DNA of 64,000 nucleotides from Subtercola vilae. Its GTDB lineage: Bacteria > Actinomycetota > Actinomycetes > Actinomycetales > Microbacteriaceae. The translations under genes were made by a program, and so were the position numbers. The notes under the pieces were generated by a model, which ran no database searches, was not told the DNA's origin, and was given only the letters and a program-made list of their open reading frames with translations. The stretch lies in assembly GCF_004923255.1 (NCBI RefSeq), contig NZ_QYRT01000005.1, positions 62,001 to 126,000 of the forward strand, read 5' to 3'. Below are positions 56,040-64,000 of this stretch, piece after piece (position 1 is the first letter of the stretch; every line of letters begins with the position of its first letter).

Positions 56040-57427
56040 GCGGTCACCACCTGTGAGAAGGCGTCTGCGTCGAGAGCCCCGACGGCGGCGATCGACAGCG
56101 GTCGAGCGACGATCAGCTGCGCGAGGTGCTGCACGTCGGCCGTGGTGACCGCGTCGAGGCGGCGGAGCCCCTCGTCGAGGTCGGCGAACTCACCTGTGGT
56201 GATCTCTGACCGGCCGAGGCGCGACATACGGGTGTCGGAGTCTTCGAGCGCGAGCGCGGCCGAGCCCGAGAGCTGCCCGCGGGCGCGCGCGAGTTCGAGG
56301 TCGGTGATGCCGTCGAGTGCGAGCCGGCTGAACTCGGCGACGAGTAGGTCGGCGACGCGACCCGCGTTCTTCGGCGAGCATCCGGCGTACATGCCGAACA
56401 CCCCCGCGTCAGAGTATCCCGACGCGAACGAGTACACCGAGTAGGCCAACCCGCGCTTCTCGCGCACCTCTTGGAACAGGCGCGACGACATGCCGCCGCC
56501 CAGCACCGAGTTCATCACGCTGAGGGCTGATCGGCGGTCGTCTGAGGCGACGAAGCCCGGGTAGCCGATCATCAGCACGGCCTGCTCGTTGGGGCGGGTC
56601 GTGAGCGAGAGGGCCGAGCCACGGGTCACCGTGGCCGAGTCGGCACCGCGGCGTTCGACGGGGCGGGCGGGCACCGAGAGATCCCACCCGGCGCTCTCGA
56701 CGGCAGCTACCACCAGCCCGACGAGCTCGTCGTGGTCGACGGCACCGGCCACAGTCACGACCAGGTCGTTCGGGCGGTAGTTCGCGAGGTAGTGCTGCCA
56801 TACGGCGTCACGGGTGACCGCGCGAATCGTGTCATTGCTGCCACCGACGGGCCGGCCAAGTGGATGCTCGCCCAGCACCGCCTCGAACAACCTCTCACCC
56901 ACCACATCGTTCGGGTCGTCGTCGGCCATCGCCAGTTCTTCGAGAATGACGCCGCGCTCGTTCTCGAACTCGGTCTCGTCAAGAACAGACGAGGTGAACA
57001 TGTCGGCCAGCACTGCCACAGCCATGGGCAGGTCACTGTCCTGGATCTTGGCGTAGTAGCAGGTGTACTCCTTGCCGGTGAGCGCGTTGTGCTCGCCGCC
57101 GACCTCGTCGAAGGCCACCGCAATGTCGAGGGCGCTGCGCTTCGGCGTGCCCTTGAACAGCAGGTGTTCGAGAAAGTGCGTGGAGCCGAACCGCGACGGC
57201 AGTGCGTCGACGAACGTGGCGCCCGAGCCTCGAGCAGCTTCGGCACCGAGCTCATCTCGCGAACCCACCGCCACCCAGAACCCGATGGTGGCGCTGCGGG
57301 CACCCGGTACCCGCTCACTCAGGATGCGCACCCCGCTGGGGAGCACCGATCGCCTGACCAGGGCCTCCCCCGACGCGGTCAGAGAGAGTTCGGGCAGGTC
57401 AAGTGGGAGAGCAACAGCACCGTTCAT
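56036..57427 (-). CDS. M16-family zinc peptidase
   Basis: A 463-residue insulinase-type peptidase. The inverted zinc motif HFLEH is at residues 84-88 and the third ligand region is in FENERGVILEE, about 75 residues on. Unlike most relatives it has an insertion of about 18 residues rich in Ala/Gly just before the zinc motif. The M16 gene near pnp and dapB is a conserved actinobacterial arrangement (PepR-like). ATG at 57427. Likely role is turnover of peptides or processing of proteins in the cytoplasm. Confidence 0.88.
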   Translation of the reverse strand: MNGAVALPLDLPELSLTASGEALVRRSVLPSGVRILSERVPGARSATIGFWVAVGSRDELGAEAARGSGATFVDALPSRFGSTHFLEHLLFKGTPKRSALDIAVAFDEVGGEHNALTGKEYTCYYAKIQDSDLPMAVAVLADMFTSSVLDETEFENERGVILEELAMADDDPNDVVGERLFEAVLGEHPLGRPVGGSNDTIRAVTRDAVWQHYLANYRPNDLVVTVAGAVDHDELVGLVVAAVESAGWDLSVPARPVERRGADSATVTRGSALSLTTRPNEQAVLMIGYPGFVASDDRRSALSVMNSVLGGGMSSRLFQEVREKRGLAYSVYSFASGYSDAGVFGMYAGCSPKNAGRVADLLVAEFSRLALDGITDLELARARGQLSGSAALALEDSDTRMSRLGRSEITTGEFADLDEGLRRLDAVTTADVQHLAQLIVARPLSIAAVGALDADAFSQVVTA

Positions 57428-57506
57428 CGTTGCCCACCCTAGCCGATGGGGCTGACGGTGCCCCGGAGGGCGCGGCGCGGGTGGCGTCGCAGCGGGAGGG
57501 ATGGAC

Positions 57507-58499
57507 TCAGGGCCGGGCATCCGCTATGTCGCGTGCTTTCATCACACTGACGTTGTGGGCCGGCCTCATGCCGAGAACGATCTTGCCTCTGGCGTGGTGT
57601 TTCTCGAGGTCGTCGAAGGCCTGACGCACGAGATGAATGGGGTAGTAGCCCGAGATCAGAACGGTCAGGCTGTGTTCGGCCGTCATCTTGGTGAGTTTCT
57701 CAAGCACCTGGGTGTTGTGCCGGGCCAGCTCGGCGTCGGGGGTGATGGCCGCCAGTTCGATGATCTTGCGGTCATTGCTCGAGCGGAAGCGGCTGCTGTC
57801 GACGCCGAGTTTGTCGGCGATCTCGCTGCCGTCCTGCCCGAAGTTGTCGATGTACGCTGCCACCCCGTCGGGCGCGAGCTTCTCGATACGCTCGACGATG
57901 CCGTCGCCGTAGATGACCGGCTTCACGCCGAGCTGTCGCAGGTAGTCGAAATTGCGCTCACCGCAGGTGCCGATGACGTTCGCTCCGCGCGCCTTTGCCA
58001 GCTGTACCTCCATGCTGCCCACACCGCCCGCGGCGGCCGATACGACCACGGTCTCACCCTCTGAGACGTGCACCGCGTCGATCAGCTCGTGAGCCGCCAG
58101 ACCCGCGAGGAAAAGCGCACCCGCGACTTCCCACGCCAGCTGGCGGGGCTTCTCCACCAGATTGTCTGCCGACACGACCACGTGGTAGGCCTGCGAGCTC
58201 ATGCGGGCGTGCCCCAGAACCTCGGAGTTGCGGCGGAACTTGGTCACGCCCTCCCCCACCTCGAGCACGATGCCAGCGAAGTCGCTGCCCTGCGTCTGCG
58301 GGTTCGCCGTGGCGACCTCGTCAGCGAAGAGCCCTCGCCGAATATAGGCTTCGATGTGGTTGATGCCGGCCACGAGAACCTCGACGAGAACTTCGCCTGG
58401 GCCCGGGTGCGGCATCGCGGTCTCGACCAGGTCAAGAACCTCGACCCCGCCGAACTCCGAGAACTGGACTGACTTCGTTGTTGCAGCAATGCGGCTCAT
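57507..58499 (-). CDS. NADP-dependent quinone oxidoreductase-like (MDR family)
   Basis: A 330-residue zinc-independent medium-chain dehydrogenase/reductase. The GroES-like part begins VQFSEFGGVEVLDLVE and has VLVAGINHIEAYIRRG. The nucleotide-binding motif is VVVSAAAGGVGSMEVQLAKA (AxxGGVG), typical of NADPH:quinone reductases. There are no structural zinc cysteines. It is monocistronic between the M16 peptidase and a hypothetical gene. Confidence 0.88.
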   Translation of the reverse strand: MSRIAATTKSVQFSEFGGVEVLDLVETAMPHPGPGEVLVEVLVAGINHIEAYIRRGLFADEVATANPQTQGSDFAGIVLEVGEGVTKFRRNSEVLGHARMSSQAYHVVVSADNLVEKPRQLAWEVAGALFLAGLAAHELIDAVHVSEGETVVVSAAAGGVGSMEVQLAKARGANVIGTCGERNFDYLRQLGVKPVIYGDGIVERIEKLAPDGVAAYIDNFGQDGSEIADKLGVDSSRFRSSNDRKIIELAAITPDAELARHNTQVLEKLTKMTAEHSLTVLISGYYPIHLVRQAFDDLEKHHARGKIVLGMRPAHNVSVMKARDIADARP

Positions 58500-58599
58500 G
58501 GGATGCCTTCTCTCTCATCCTGATCATGCCGCCGCCGTTGCCTCACAACAAGGCTCTGGCCGATGTCCGTCGCCCAGCGGCCCGCGTGGTACAAGCCCA

Positions 58600-59121
58600 T
58601 TACCCGGGCGGCAGCACAAAAACAGCGTAGGCACGGCGGAGCCAACACCACTCGGTGCTGTGGGCGATCATCGCGTACCCCTGCCACGCGCCGTACCCTT
58701 CGGCACTGAACCCCGAAAGCAGTTCCACGGTGCGCGTTCTGGCGAGCAGCGACCCGCCCTCGCCGGTGCCCCACACAACCTCAGGCGGCACATCGGCGCA
58801 CAATGCGTCGAAGACCCGTTCGGAGCGCACGAATGCGGGCTCCGCGAAGGCTGCCTCGGTGGCCTGATCGACACGTGCAGCGCCAAAACGCTCGACGAGC
58901 CGTTCGCGCACCCGCCACCACACCCGGTCGACATCAGACTCGTGCGGTTCGCCTGCGCACGAGCGGTCAGCTGTGCACCGGGCAAACAGCCTCGCGTCGG
59001 CCAGAGCGCCGCCGAATGGCGATGCTGACCACTCGACGTACCGGGGAAAGGCAATTTCGGCAGCGGTGCATGCCAGCCGCAGCCCCTCCATTGCCCGAAT
59101 ACGCTCACGCTCGTGATTCAC
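58600..59121 (-). CDS. Hypothetical protein
   Basis: A 173-residue protein, GTG start at 59121. It is rich in Arg and Ala, with three conserved-looking Cys positions (LACTAAEI, ARCTADRSCAGE) and Trp-rich C-terminal helices (GYGAWQGYAMIAHSTEWCWL). No signal peptide or membrane segment is visible. I do not recognise the family. Same strand as pnp, after an inverted repeat. Confidence 0.6.
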   Translation of the reverse strand: MNHERERIRAMEGLRLACTAAEIAFPRYVEWSASPFGGALADARLFARCTADRSCAGEPHESDVDRVWWRVRERLVERFGAARVDQATEAAFAEPAFVRSERVFDALCADVPPEVVWGTGEGGSLLARTRTVELLSGFSAEGYGAWQGYAMIAHSTEWCWLRRAYAVFVLPPG

Positions 59122-59166
59122 TGGGTGAGTTTACCTCGGCATCAGGTGGGCAGACCCGGGGAACGA

Positions 59167-59215
59167 CGGATGCCCGCCACCACTTCTCGCAGGCGAGGAG
59201 GGTGACGGGCATCCG
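59167..59215. terminator. Inverted repeat after pnp
   Basis: CGGATGCCCG (59167-59176) pairs perfectly with CGGGCATCCG (59206-59215), with further partial pairing inside (about CTTCTCGC against GCGAGGAG). It lies 72 bp after the pnp stop and 46 bp before the next gene, a good terminator candidate without a T-run. Confidence 0.6.
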
Positions 59216-59286
59216 GTGCCGCAGGACGCTGGGCGTCGGCGCGGCGGGTGGTACGTGCGCTGCGATCGTGCTGCAGCGCGAGGTGA

Positions 59287-61590
59287 CTAGCCTTCGGCGG
59301 GAGCCGAGGGGCCCTCGCTGTGGGCGGCGGAACCCTCGGTGTCGGCAGAGACGGCAACAAGGTTATTGTCGAGCTCGGCCTCGTCGATCACCGGAGCGAG
59401 CGACAGCTTTCCGCGATCGTCGATCTTGGTGATCTCGACCTGGATCTTCTGGCCGACGCCGAGCACGTCTTCGACGTTCTCGACACGCTTGCCACCGGCG
59501 AGCTTACGAACCTCGCTGATGTGCAGCAGGCCGTCTTTGCCGGGCATGAGCGAGACGAACGCGCCGAAGGTGGCGATCTTGACGACCGTACCCAGGAAGC
59601 GCTCGCCGACCTCGGGGTTGAGGGGGTTCGCGATGGCGTTGACCGCCATGCGAGCGGCCTCAGCCGAGGGGCCATCAACCGCACCGATGTAGACGGTACC
59701 GTCGTCTTCGATCGAGATGTCGGCGCCGGTGTCGTCTTGGATCTGGTTGATGGTCTTGCCCTTCGGCCCGATCAGCTCACCGATCTTGTCGACGGGGATC
59801 TGCACCGAGATGACGCGAGGCGCGGTGGGCGCCATCTCGTCGGGGGTGGAGATCGCAGCGTTCAGCACCTCGAGAATGGCGGTGCGGGCAGCCTTGGCCT
59901 GGCCGAGCGCGCCATCGAGCACCGACGTGGGAATACCGTCGAGCTTGGTGTCGAGCTGGATGGCCGTGATGAACTCACTCGTACCGGCGACCTTGAAGTC
60001 CATGTCGCCGAGCGCGTCTTCTGCACCGAGGATGTCGGTGAGGGCCGCGTAACGCGTCTCCCCGTCGACCTCGTCGGAGACAAGACCCATGGCGATACCG
60101 GCGACGGGAGCGCGCAGCGGCACACCGGCGTTCAGCAGCGACAGGGTGGATGCACAGACTGAACCCATCGAGGTGGAGCCGTTCGACCCGAGGGCCTCTG
60201 ACACCTGGCGGATGGCGTACGGAAAGTCTTCACGCGACGGCAGCACCGGCACGAGGGCGCGCTCGGCGAGGAAGCCGTGCCCGATCTCGCGACGCTTCGG
60301 GGTACCCACGCGGCCGGTCTCACCGGTCGAGTAGGGCGGGAAGTTGTAGTGGTGCATGTACCGCTTCTTGGTGACGGGGCTCAGCGAGTCGATCTGCTGC
60401 TCCATCTTCAGCATGTTCAGCGTGGTGACGCCCAGGATCTGGGTCTCGCCGCGCTGGAAGATAGCCGAACCGTGCACGCGGGGAATGACCTCGACCTCGG
60501 CATCGAGCGGGCGGATGTCGCTGAGACCACGGCCGTCGATGCGGATTCCGTCGCGGAGGATACGGCCGCGAACGACCACCTTCGTGACCGATTTGTATGC
60601 AGCCGAGAACTCGGAGAGCACGATGGCGTCGAGCGTTCCGGCCTCAACCTTGGCTGTGATGGCCTCTTTCACGCGAGCCTTGAGCGCGTCGTCGGCGTCT
60701 TGGCGCTCGATCTTGTCGGCGATCTGGTAGATGGCGACGAGCTCGTCGTAGCTGAGCTCGGCGACCGCGTCGTACGAGGCCTTCGAGTACGGCAGGAACA
60801 CGGGGTACTCGGCAACCGGCTTCGCGGCCTGCGTCGCAAGTGAGGCCTGGGCCTCGACGAGCTGCTTGATGAACGGCTTCGACGCCTGCAAGCCCTGGCT
60901 GACAACAGCCTCGTCGGGCTTGGTGGCGCCGGCCTGGATCAGGTTCCAGCTGTGCTCGGTGGCCTCAGCTTCGACCATCATGATGGCGACGTCGGTCTGG
61001 CCGTTCTTGTCGGTCACAACGCGACCGGCGACGACGATGTCGAAGACGGCCTCCTGCAGCTGGGCGGCGTTCGGGAATGCAACCCACTGCGAGCCGATGA
61101 GCGCGAGGCGCACGGCACCGATGGGGCCCGAGAACGGAACGCCCGAGATCTGGCTCGACGCGGATGCCGCGTTGATGGCCAGTGCGTCGTAGAACTCGCC
61201 AGGAGCGATCGACAGCACGGTGATGACGACCTGAACCTCGTTGCGGAGGCCGGTGACGAACGACGGGCGCAGCGGCCGGTCGATCAGACGGCAGACCAGG
61301 ATGGCCTCGGTCGAGGGGCGGCCTTCGCGGCGGAAGAACGAGCCGGGGATCTTGCCCGCAGCATACGAACGCTCTTCGACGTCGATGGTGAGGGGGAAGA
61401 AGTCGAAGTTGTCTTTCGGGTGCTTCGAGACGCTTGTGGCGCTCAGCAGCATGGTTTCTTCATCGAGGTACGCAGCGACAGCGCCCTGAGCCTGCTGCGC
61501 GAGGCGGCCGGTCTCGAAGCGAATCGTGCGGGTGCCGAATGAACCGTTGTCAAGAACGGCTTCGGCGAATTTGATTTCTGGACCCTCCAT
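59287..61590 (-). CDS. pnp: Polyribonucleotide nucleotidyltransferase
   Basis: A 767-residue 3'-5' phosphorolytic RNase. Two RNase PH domains are followed by KH ([20 protein letters not shown]) and S1 ([20 protein letters not shown]) domains. [19 protein letters not shown] marks the second PH active site. ATG at 61590 has AAGGAG 10 nt upstream. The 5' leader contains a hairpin, and rpsO, the usual upstream partner, is replaced here by a divergent lysozyme pseudogene. A Glu/Ala-rich C-terminal tail ends the protein. Confidence 0.95.
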   Translation of the reverse strand: MEGPEIKFAEAVLDNGSFGTRTIRFETGRLAQQAQGAVAAYLDEETMLLSATSVSKHPKDNFDFFPLTIDVEERSYAAGKIPGSFFRREGRPSTEAILVCRLIDRPLRPSFVTGLRNEVQVVITVLSIAPGEFYDALAINAASASSQISGVPFSGPIGAVRLALIGSQWVAFPNAAQLQEAVFDIVVAGRVVTDKNGQTDVAIMMVEAEATEHSWNLIQAGATKPDEAVVSQGLQASKPFIKQLVEAQASLATQAAKPVAEYPVFLPYSKASYDAVAELSYDELVAIYQIADKIERQDADDALKARVKEAITAKVEAGTLDAIVLSEFSAAYKSVTKVVVRGRILRDGIRIDGRGLSDIRPLDAEVEVIPRVHGSAIFQRGETQILGVTTLNMLKMEQQIDSLSPVTKKRYMHHYNFPPYSTGETGRVGTPKRREIGHGFLAERALVPVLPSREDFPYAIRQVSEALGSNGSTSMGSVCASTLSLLNAGVPLRAPVAGIAMGLVSDEVDGETRYAALTDILGAEDALGDMDFKVAGTSEFITAIQLDTKLDGIPTSVLDGALGQAKAARTAILEVLNAAISTPDEMAPTAPRVISVQIPVDKIGELIGPKGKTINQIQDDTGADISIEDDGTVYIGAVDGPSAEAARMAVNAIANPLNPEVGERFLGTVVKIATFGAFVSLMPGKDGLLHISEVRKLAGGKRVENVEDVLGVGQKIQVEITKIDDRGKLSLAPVIDEAELDNNLVAVSADTEGSAAHSEGPSAPAEG

Positions 61591-61634
61591 ATGGGGGTTT
61601 CTCCTTATTGTGTTGTTCCGCACCATACCGGCGC

Positions 61635-61670
61635 GAAGAACGTCGTGTTCCCGTGTGGAACACGATCTTC
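61635..61670 (-). promoter_or_regulatory. Hairpin in the pnp leader
   Basis: On the minus strand GGAACACG pairs with CGTGTTCC across a 5-nt loop (8 bp), extended after an asymmetric bulge by GAAGA/TCTTC (5 bp). The structure ends 45 nt upstream of the pnp ATG. In E. coli, pnp is autoregulated through a cleaved leader hairpin; whether that applies here is an analogy. Confidence 0.45.
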
Positions 61671-61791
61671 CTGGGAGCGGGGGAACAGCGAGACGCATAC
61701 CAGCCCACTCCATTTGTTGCAAGCTCAGTCTATCAGCGCGCGCGCCGCAGACCTAGGCAGCACGCCGGGAGCACCATATGGTTGCGCATTA

Positions 61792-63413
61792 TGAACAAAG
61801 CTCTGCGTCTGGGCATCGCTGCCGTCGCCTCCTCTCTCTTGCGGTCGCCGTCTTCGGCGGAGCCGCACCGTCGTTCGCGGTCACGTCGCCATCACCCGTT
61901 CCCACATCCCCAGGAGGTTCGCCGGTCGCACCGACGGGCGACTCCGCACTCGATCAGATGAACGCAGCGCACAACCACACGCTCGGGTCGACCCTTCCGA
62001 CGTTCGAGCCGTCGGCCGCGGGCGGCAGGTCATCGGCCGAAGCGAGCATTCAGGCCGTGCCCGAGAATGCGACACCGGATGCCACAGCCAACGCCGTCTC
62101 GAGCACACACGTTCTCGGAATAGACATCAGCGGCTGGCAGCAGCTGAACTCCTCTGACCGGAACGCAGCGTGGGCTAACGGTGCCCGCTTCGTGTACATC
62201 AAGGCAACCGAGCAACGACTGCACCAGCAGTTCGTCCAGCAGCCAGTTCAGCAATGCCAAACAAGTGGGCATGGTGCGCGGTGCCTACCACTTCGCGAAC
62301 ACGTATGAGTCGACCGGTGCCGTGCAGGCCTCGTACTTCGTCACCCACGGCGGTACCTGGTCGAACGACGGCCAAACACTGCCACCGATGCTCGACATCG
62401 AGTACGACCCTTACACCTCCTCAGACGGCACCAACAGCTGCTACAGCCTCAGCCAGCCCGCGATGGTGGCCTGGATCACCAAGTTCTCGAACACTGTGCT
62501 CTCGCTCACCGGCACGCTGCCAGCCATCTACACCACCACCAACTGGTGGAACCTCTGCACCGGCGGCAACCGCAGTTTCGCCTCGAACTCGCTGTTGGTG
62601 GCCTACTGGGTCGACAATCTGTCGACCGGCGCCGGCCAGCTACCGGCCACCTGGAACACGTACTCGCTCTGGCAGTACGCCGATTCGGGCGTCTTCCTCG
62701 GTGACCAAGACCTTGTTCAACGGTGACTACTCGTCACTGAACCTGTTCGCCTCGAACGGGGCAACGCCCACCGGCGGCACCTCACTCGACGCGAGATACA
62801 TCACCGCGCTGTACGGCGACTACCTCGGTCGAGCGCCCTCGTCTGACGACATCAACTTCTGGGAGGCACGACTGGCGGCCGGCTACCCGCGCGGCTCGAT
62901 CTCAGCCGGCTTCGTCGGCAGCGATGAGTACCGACTCGACCGCATCGACGCGGCGTACCAGAGCATTCTGGGCCGCGCCCCTGACCCAAGCGGCCGAGTG
63001 AACTGGCTGAATACCATGCGCGCAGGCGTGATCACCACCGACGACATCGAGACCAGCCTGTACGCCTCGCAGGAGTACTTCTTGCAGCACTGCAGCACGG
63101 CAGCACCAACACCGGATTTGTTGCATCGCTGTATCCAACTCTGCTGGGGCGCCAGTGTGGTGCGTCAGACTATAGCTTCTGGTCGAAGCTGGCTGCCCAG
63201 AACGGTCGCGATTAGGTCATCGCATGCTTCTGGGATTCGACCGAGCCCATCACCGAGCGCGTGAACGCGATGTACAAGGTCTATCTGGGCCGCTCACTCG
63301 ACCCGTCAGGCCTACAGACCTGGGTGAACCTCGCGCTGCAGATCGGTGACTCGGGGCTGCGAGCCGGCATCACGGGCAGCGACGAGTACTTCAACCGGGC
63401 CCAGACACGCTGA
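61792..63413 (+). pseudogene. Secreted GH25 lysozyme with DUF4214 repeats, multiply disrupted
   Basis: Reading through frame changes gives a signal peptide (MNKALRLGIAAVASS then LAVAVFGGAAPSFA), a GH25 domain (LGIDISGWQ, FVYIKATE, GMVRGAYHFA, PMLDIEYDPY) and two DUF4214 repeats (ITALYGDYLGRAPSSDD, NAMYKVYLGRSLDPSGL). Frame shifts are needed near 61840-61850, about 62212-62222, about 62709 (GACC then TTGTTC) and about 63100. In addition TAG at 63211-63213 replaces an expected TGG (GRDWVIA). The first three shifts each correspond to one extra base. With five lesions the gene is dead; intact it would secrete a peptidoglycan muramidase with a repeat region. Confidence 0.8.
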
Positions 63414-63455
63414 GCGCGAGTCGGCTGCGTGCGGGTGTGGCCCGTGCCCGGCCGG

Positions 63456-63992
63456 CTACGGCGCGAGCAGGGGGCCGACGTCGACGGTGATGACGCGGCC
63501 CTTCGTGGTGGTACGGATGCCCACCGGCACGGTTCGGTACTGTTTCCGGTCGGCAAACGGCACCAGCTGGGCAGCGATGGCCTGGTCTGACTCCCGCGGC
63601 AGAAAGCCCGCACGGTACAGGCGCTCCCCCACGAGAAGATCGACGGCGACGCGGTAGTCGCGGCCCATCCAGGCGGTGGCGCGCGGAACGAGCACTGCCA
63701 CGAACTCGGGGCCGCCCCTCGCCAGCGCGGCTTCGATGCTGCCCTGGTGCCGCTGGGCATCCACGACCGGCAGCGTGCTGTCGTGGGCGGTGCTGTCGTG
63801 GGCGGTGCTGTCACGCGGCGCGCTGCCAGCCGCGGCGACCGGATGCCCGGGGGGCAGCAGCTCGGTCTCTTGCCTCAGAGCGAGCGAGCCCTCACCGTCG
63901 CGGCGCAGGCGAGGCACGAAGAACGGCAGCACCTCGAGGAGCGCGGCGAGCACCGCCGCGCTGAGCAGCAGCGTGAGGGCGATGGGACTCAC
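63456..63992 (-). CDS. Membrane-anchored hypothetical protein
   Basis: A 178-residue protein with one N-terminal hydrophobic helix (IALTLLLSAAVLAALLEVL) and a cytoplasmic or extracytoplasmic domain that shares no family I recognise (FLPRESDQAIAAQLVPF, TTTKGRVITVDVGPLL). A triple DSTAH repeat (residues ~60-72) is in the disordered linker. GTG at 63992 is the presumed start; the frame is open toward the window edge, so it could begin farther upstream. Confidence 0.55.
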   Translation of the reverse strand: MSPIALTLLLSAAVLAALLEVLPFFVPRLRRDGEGSLALRQETELLPPGHPVAAAGSAPRDSTAHDSTAHDSTLPVVDAQRHQGSIEAALARGGPEFVAVLVPRATAWMGRDYRVAVDLLVGERLYRAGFLPRESDQAIAAQLVPFADRKQYRTVPVGIRTTTKGRVITVDVGPLLAP

Positions 63993-64000
63993 GACCGCGA

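Overview
This 64 kb window is a high-GC actinobacterial chromosome segment, most likely from the family Microbacteriaceae (inference). Supporting signs are the FasR-fabD-fabH-acpP-fabF type II fatty acid cluster followed by a DUF3145 gene, frequent GTG/TTG starts, densely overlapping ATGA/GTGA gene junctions, a pnp / M16 peptidase / dapB neighbourhood, and tRNAs without encoded CCA. There is no rRNA, CRISPR array, insertion sequence, phage or plasmid gene; the content is mostly core metabolism with a catabolic, surface-protein island in the first 20 kb.

Layout. (1) 0-7.2 kb: a PucR-type regulator divergent from a GABA/glutamate catabolic operon (GABA aminotransferase, glutamate dehydrogenase, two succinate-semialdehyde-type dehydrogenases). 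(2) 7.4-12.4 kb: a DszC-like flavin monooxygenase, a broken LAETG-anchored surface protein, a two-domain universal stress protein and a catalase. (3) 12.7-18 kb: an arginine deiminase cluster (antiporter, arcA, arcB remnant, arcC) followed by a membrane nitroreductase-like protein. The ornithine carbamoyltransferase gene is reduced to its two ends. (4) 18-21.5 kb: a small membrane protein, a MacB/LolD-type ABC exporter, tRNA-Val and a peroxiredoxin. (5) 21.7-30 kb: aceE, then fasR-fabD-fabH-acpP-fabF and DUF3145, joining acetyl-CoA production to fatty acid initiation and elongation. (6) 30-38 kb: a PadR regulator, an alpha/beta hydrolase, a CAT-anticodon tRNA, a GT4 glycosyltransferase, a DMT transporter, peptide deformylase, AzlCD exporter, tRNA-Asn, a 2-hydroxyacid dehydrogenase and an orphan ABC ATPase. 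(7) 38-48.8 kb: housekeeping genes (dnaG, dgt, dusB, a FrnE-like DsbA protein with a coupled micro-protein, YbaK deacylase, uppS, recO, a TRIC-like channel, leuA). (8) 49-53 kb: a pseudo-rhomboid/DUF2156 aminoacyl-lipid synthase coupled to a membrane alpha/beta hydrolase. (9) 53-64 kb: a TIGR01777 epimerase, dapB, a histidine phosphatase, an M16 peptidase, an oxidoreductase, pnp, a heavily damaged GH25 lysozyme/DUF4214 pseudogene and a membrane-anchored hypothetical protein.

Three genes are clearly broken: the LAETG surface protein (frameshift in the signal peptide), arcB (large internal deletion plus frameshift) and the secreted lysozyme (four frame changes and one stop). All neighbouring genes are intact, so this looks like genuine decay of secreted/surface and arginine-fermentation functions, although read-level confirmation is needed to exclude assembly error. 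Non-coding structure of note includes a five-copy 17-bp tandem repeat between acpP and fabF, an 18-bp repeat covering the def stop codon, perfect palindromes (one identical to the symmetric lac operator core) in a convergent gap, G-quadruplex motifs at three convergent junctions, and leader hairpins before leuA and pnp. I found no convincing wholly new multi-gene system. The best candidates for new biology are the coupled lipid synthase/hydrolase pair and the FrnE-coupled cysteine micro-protein.
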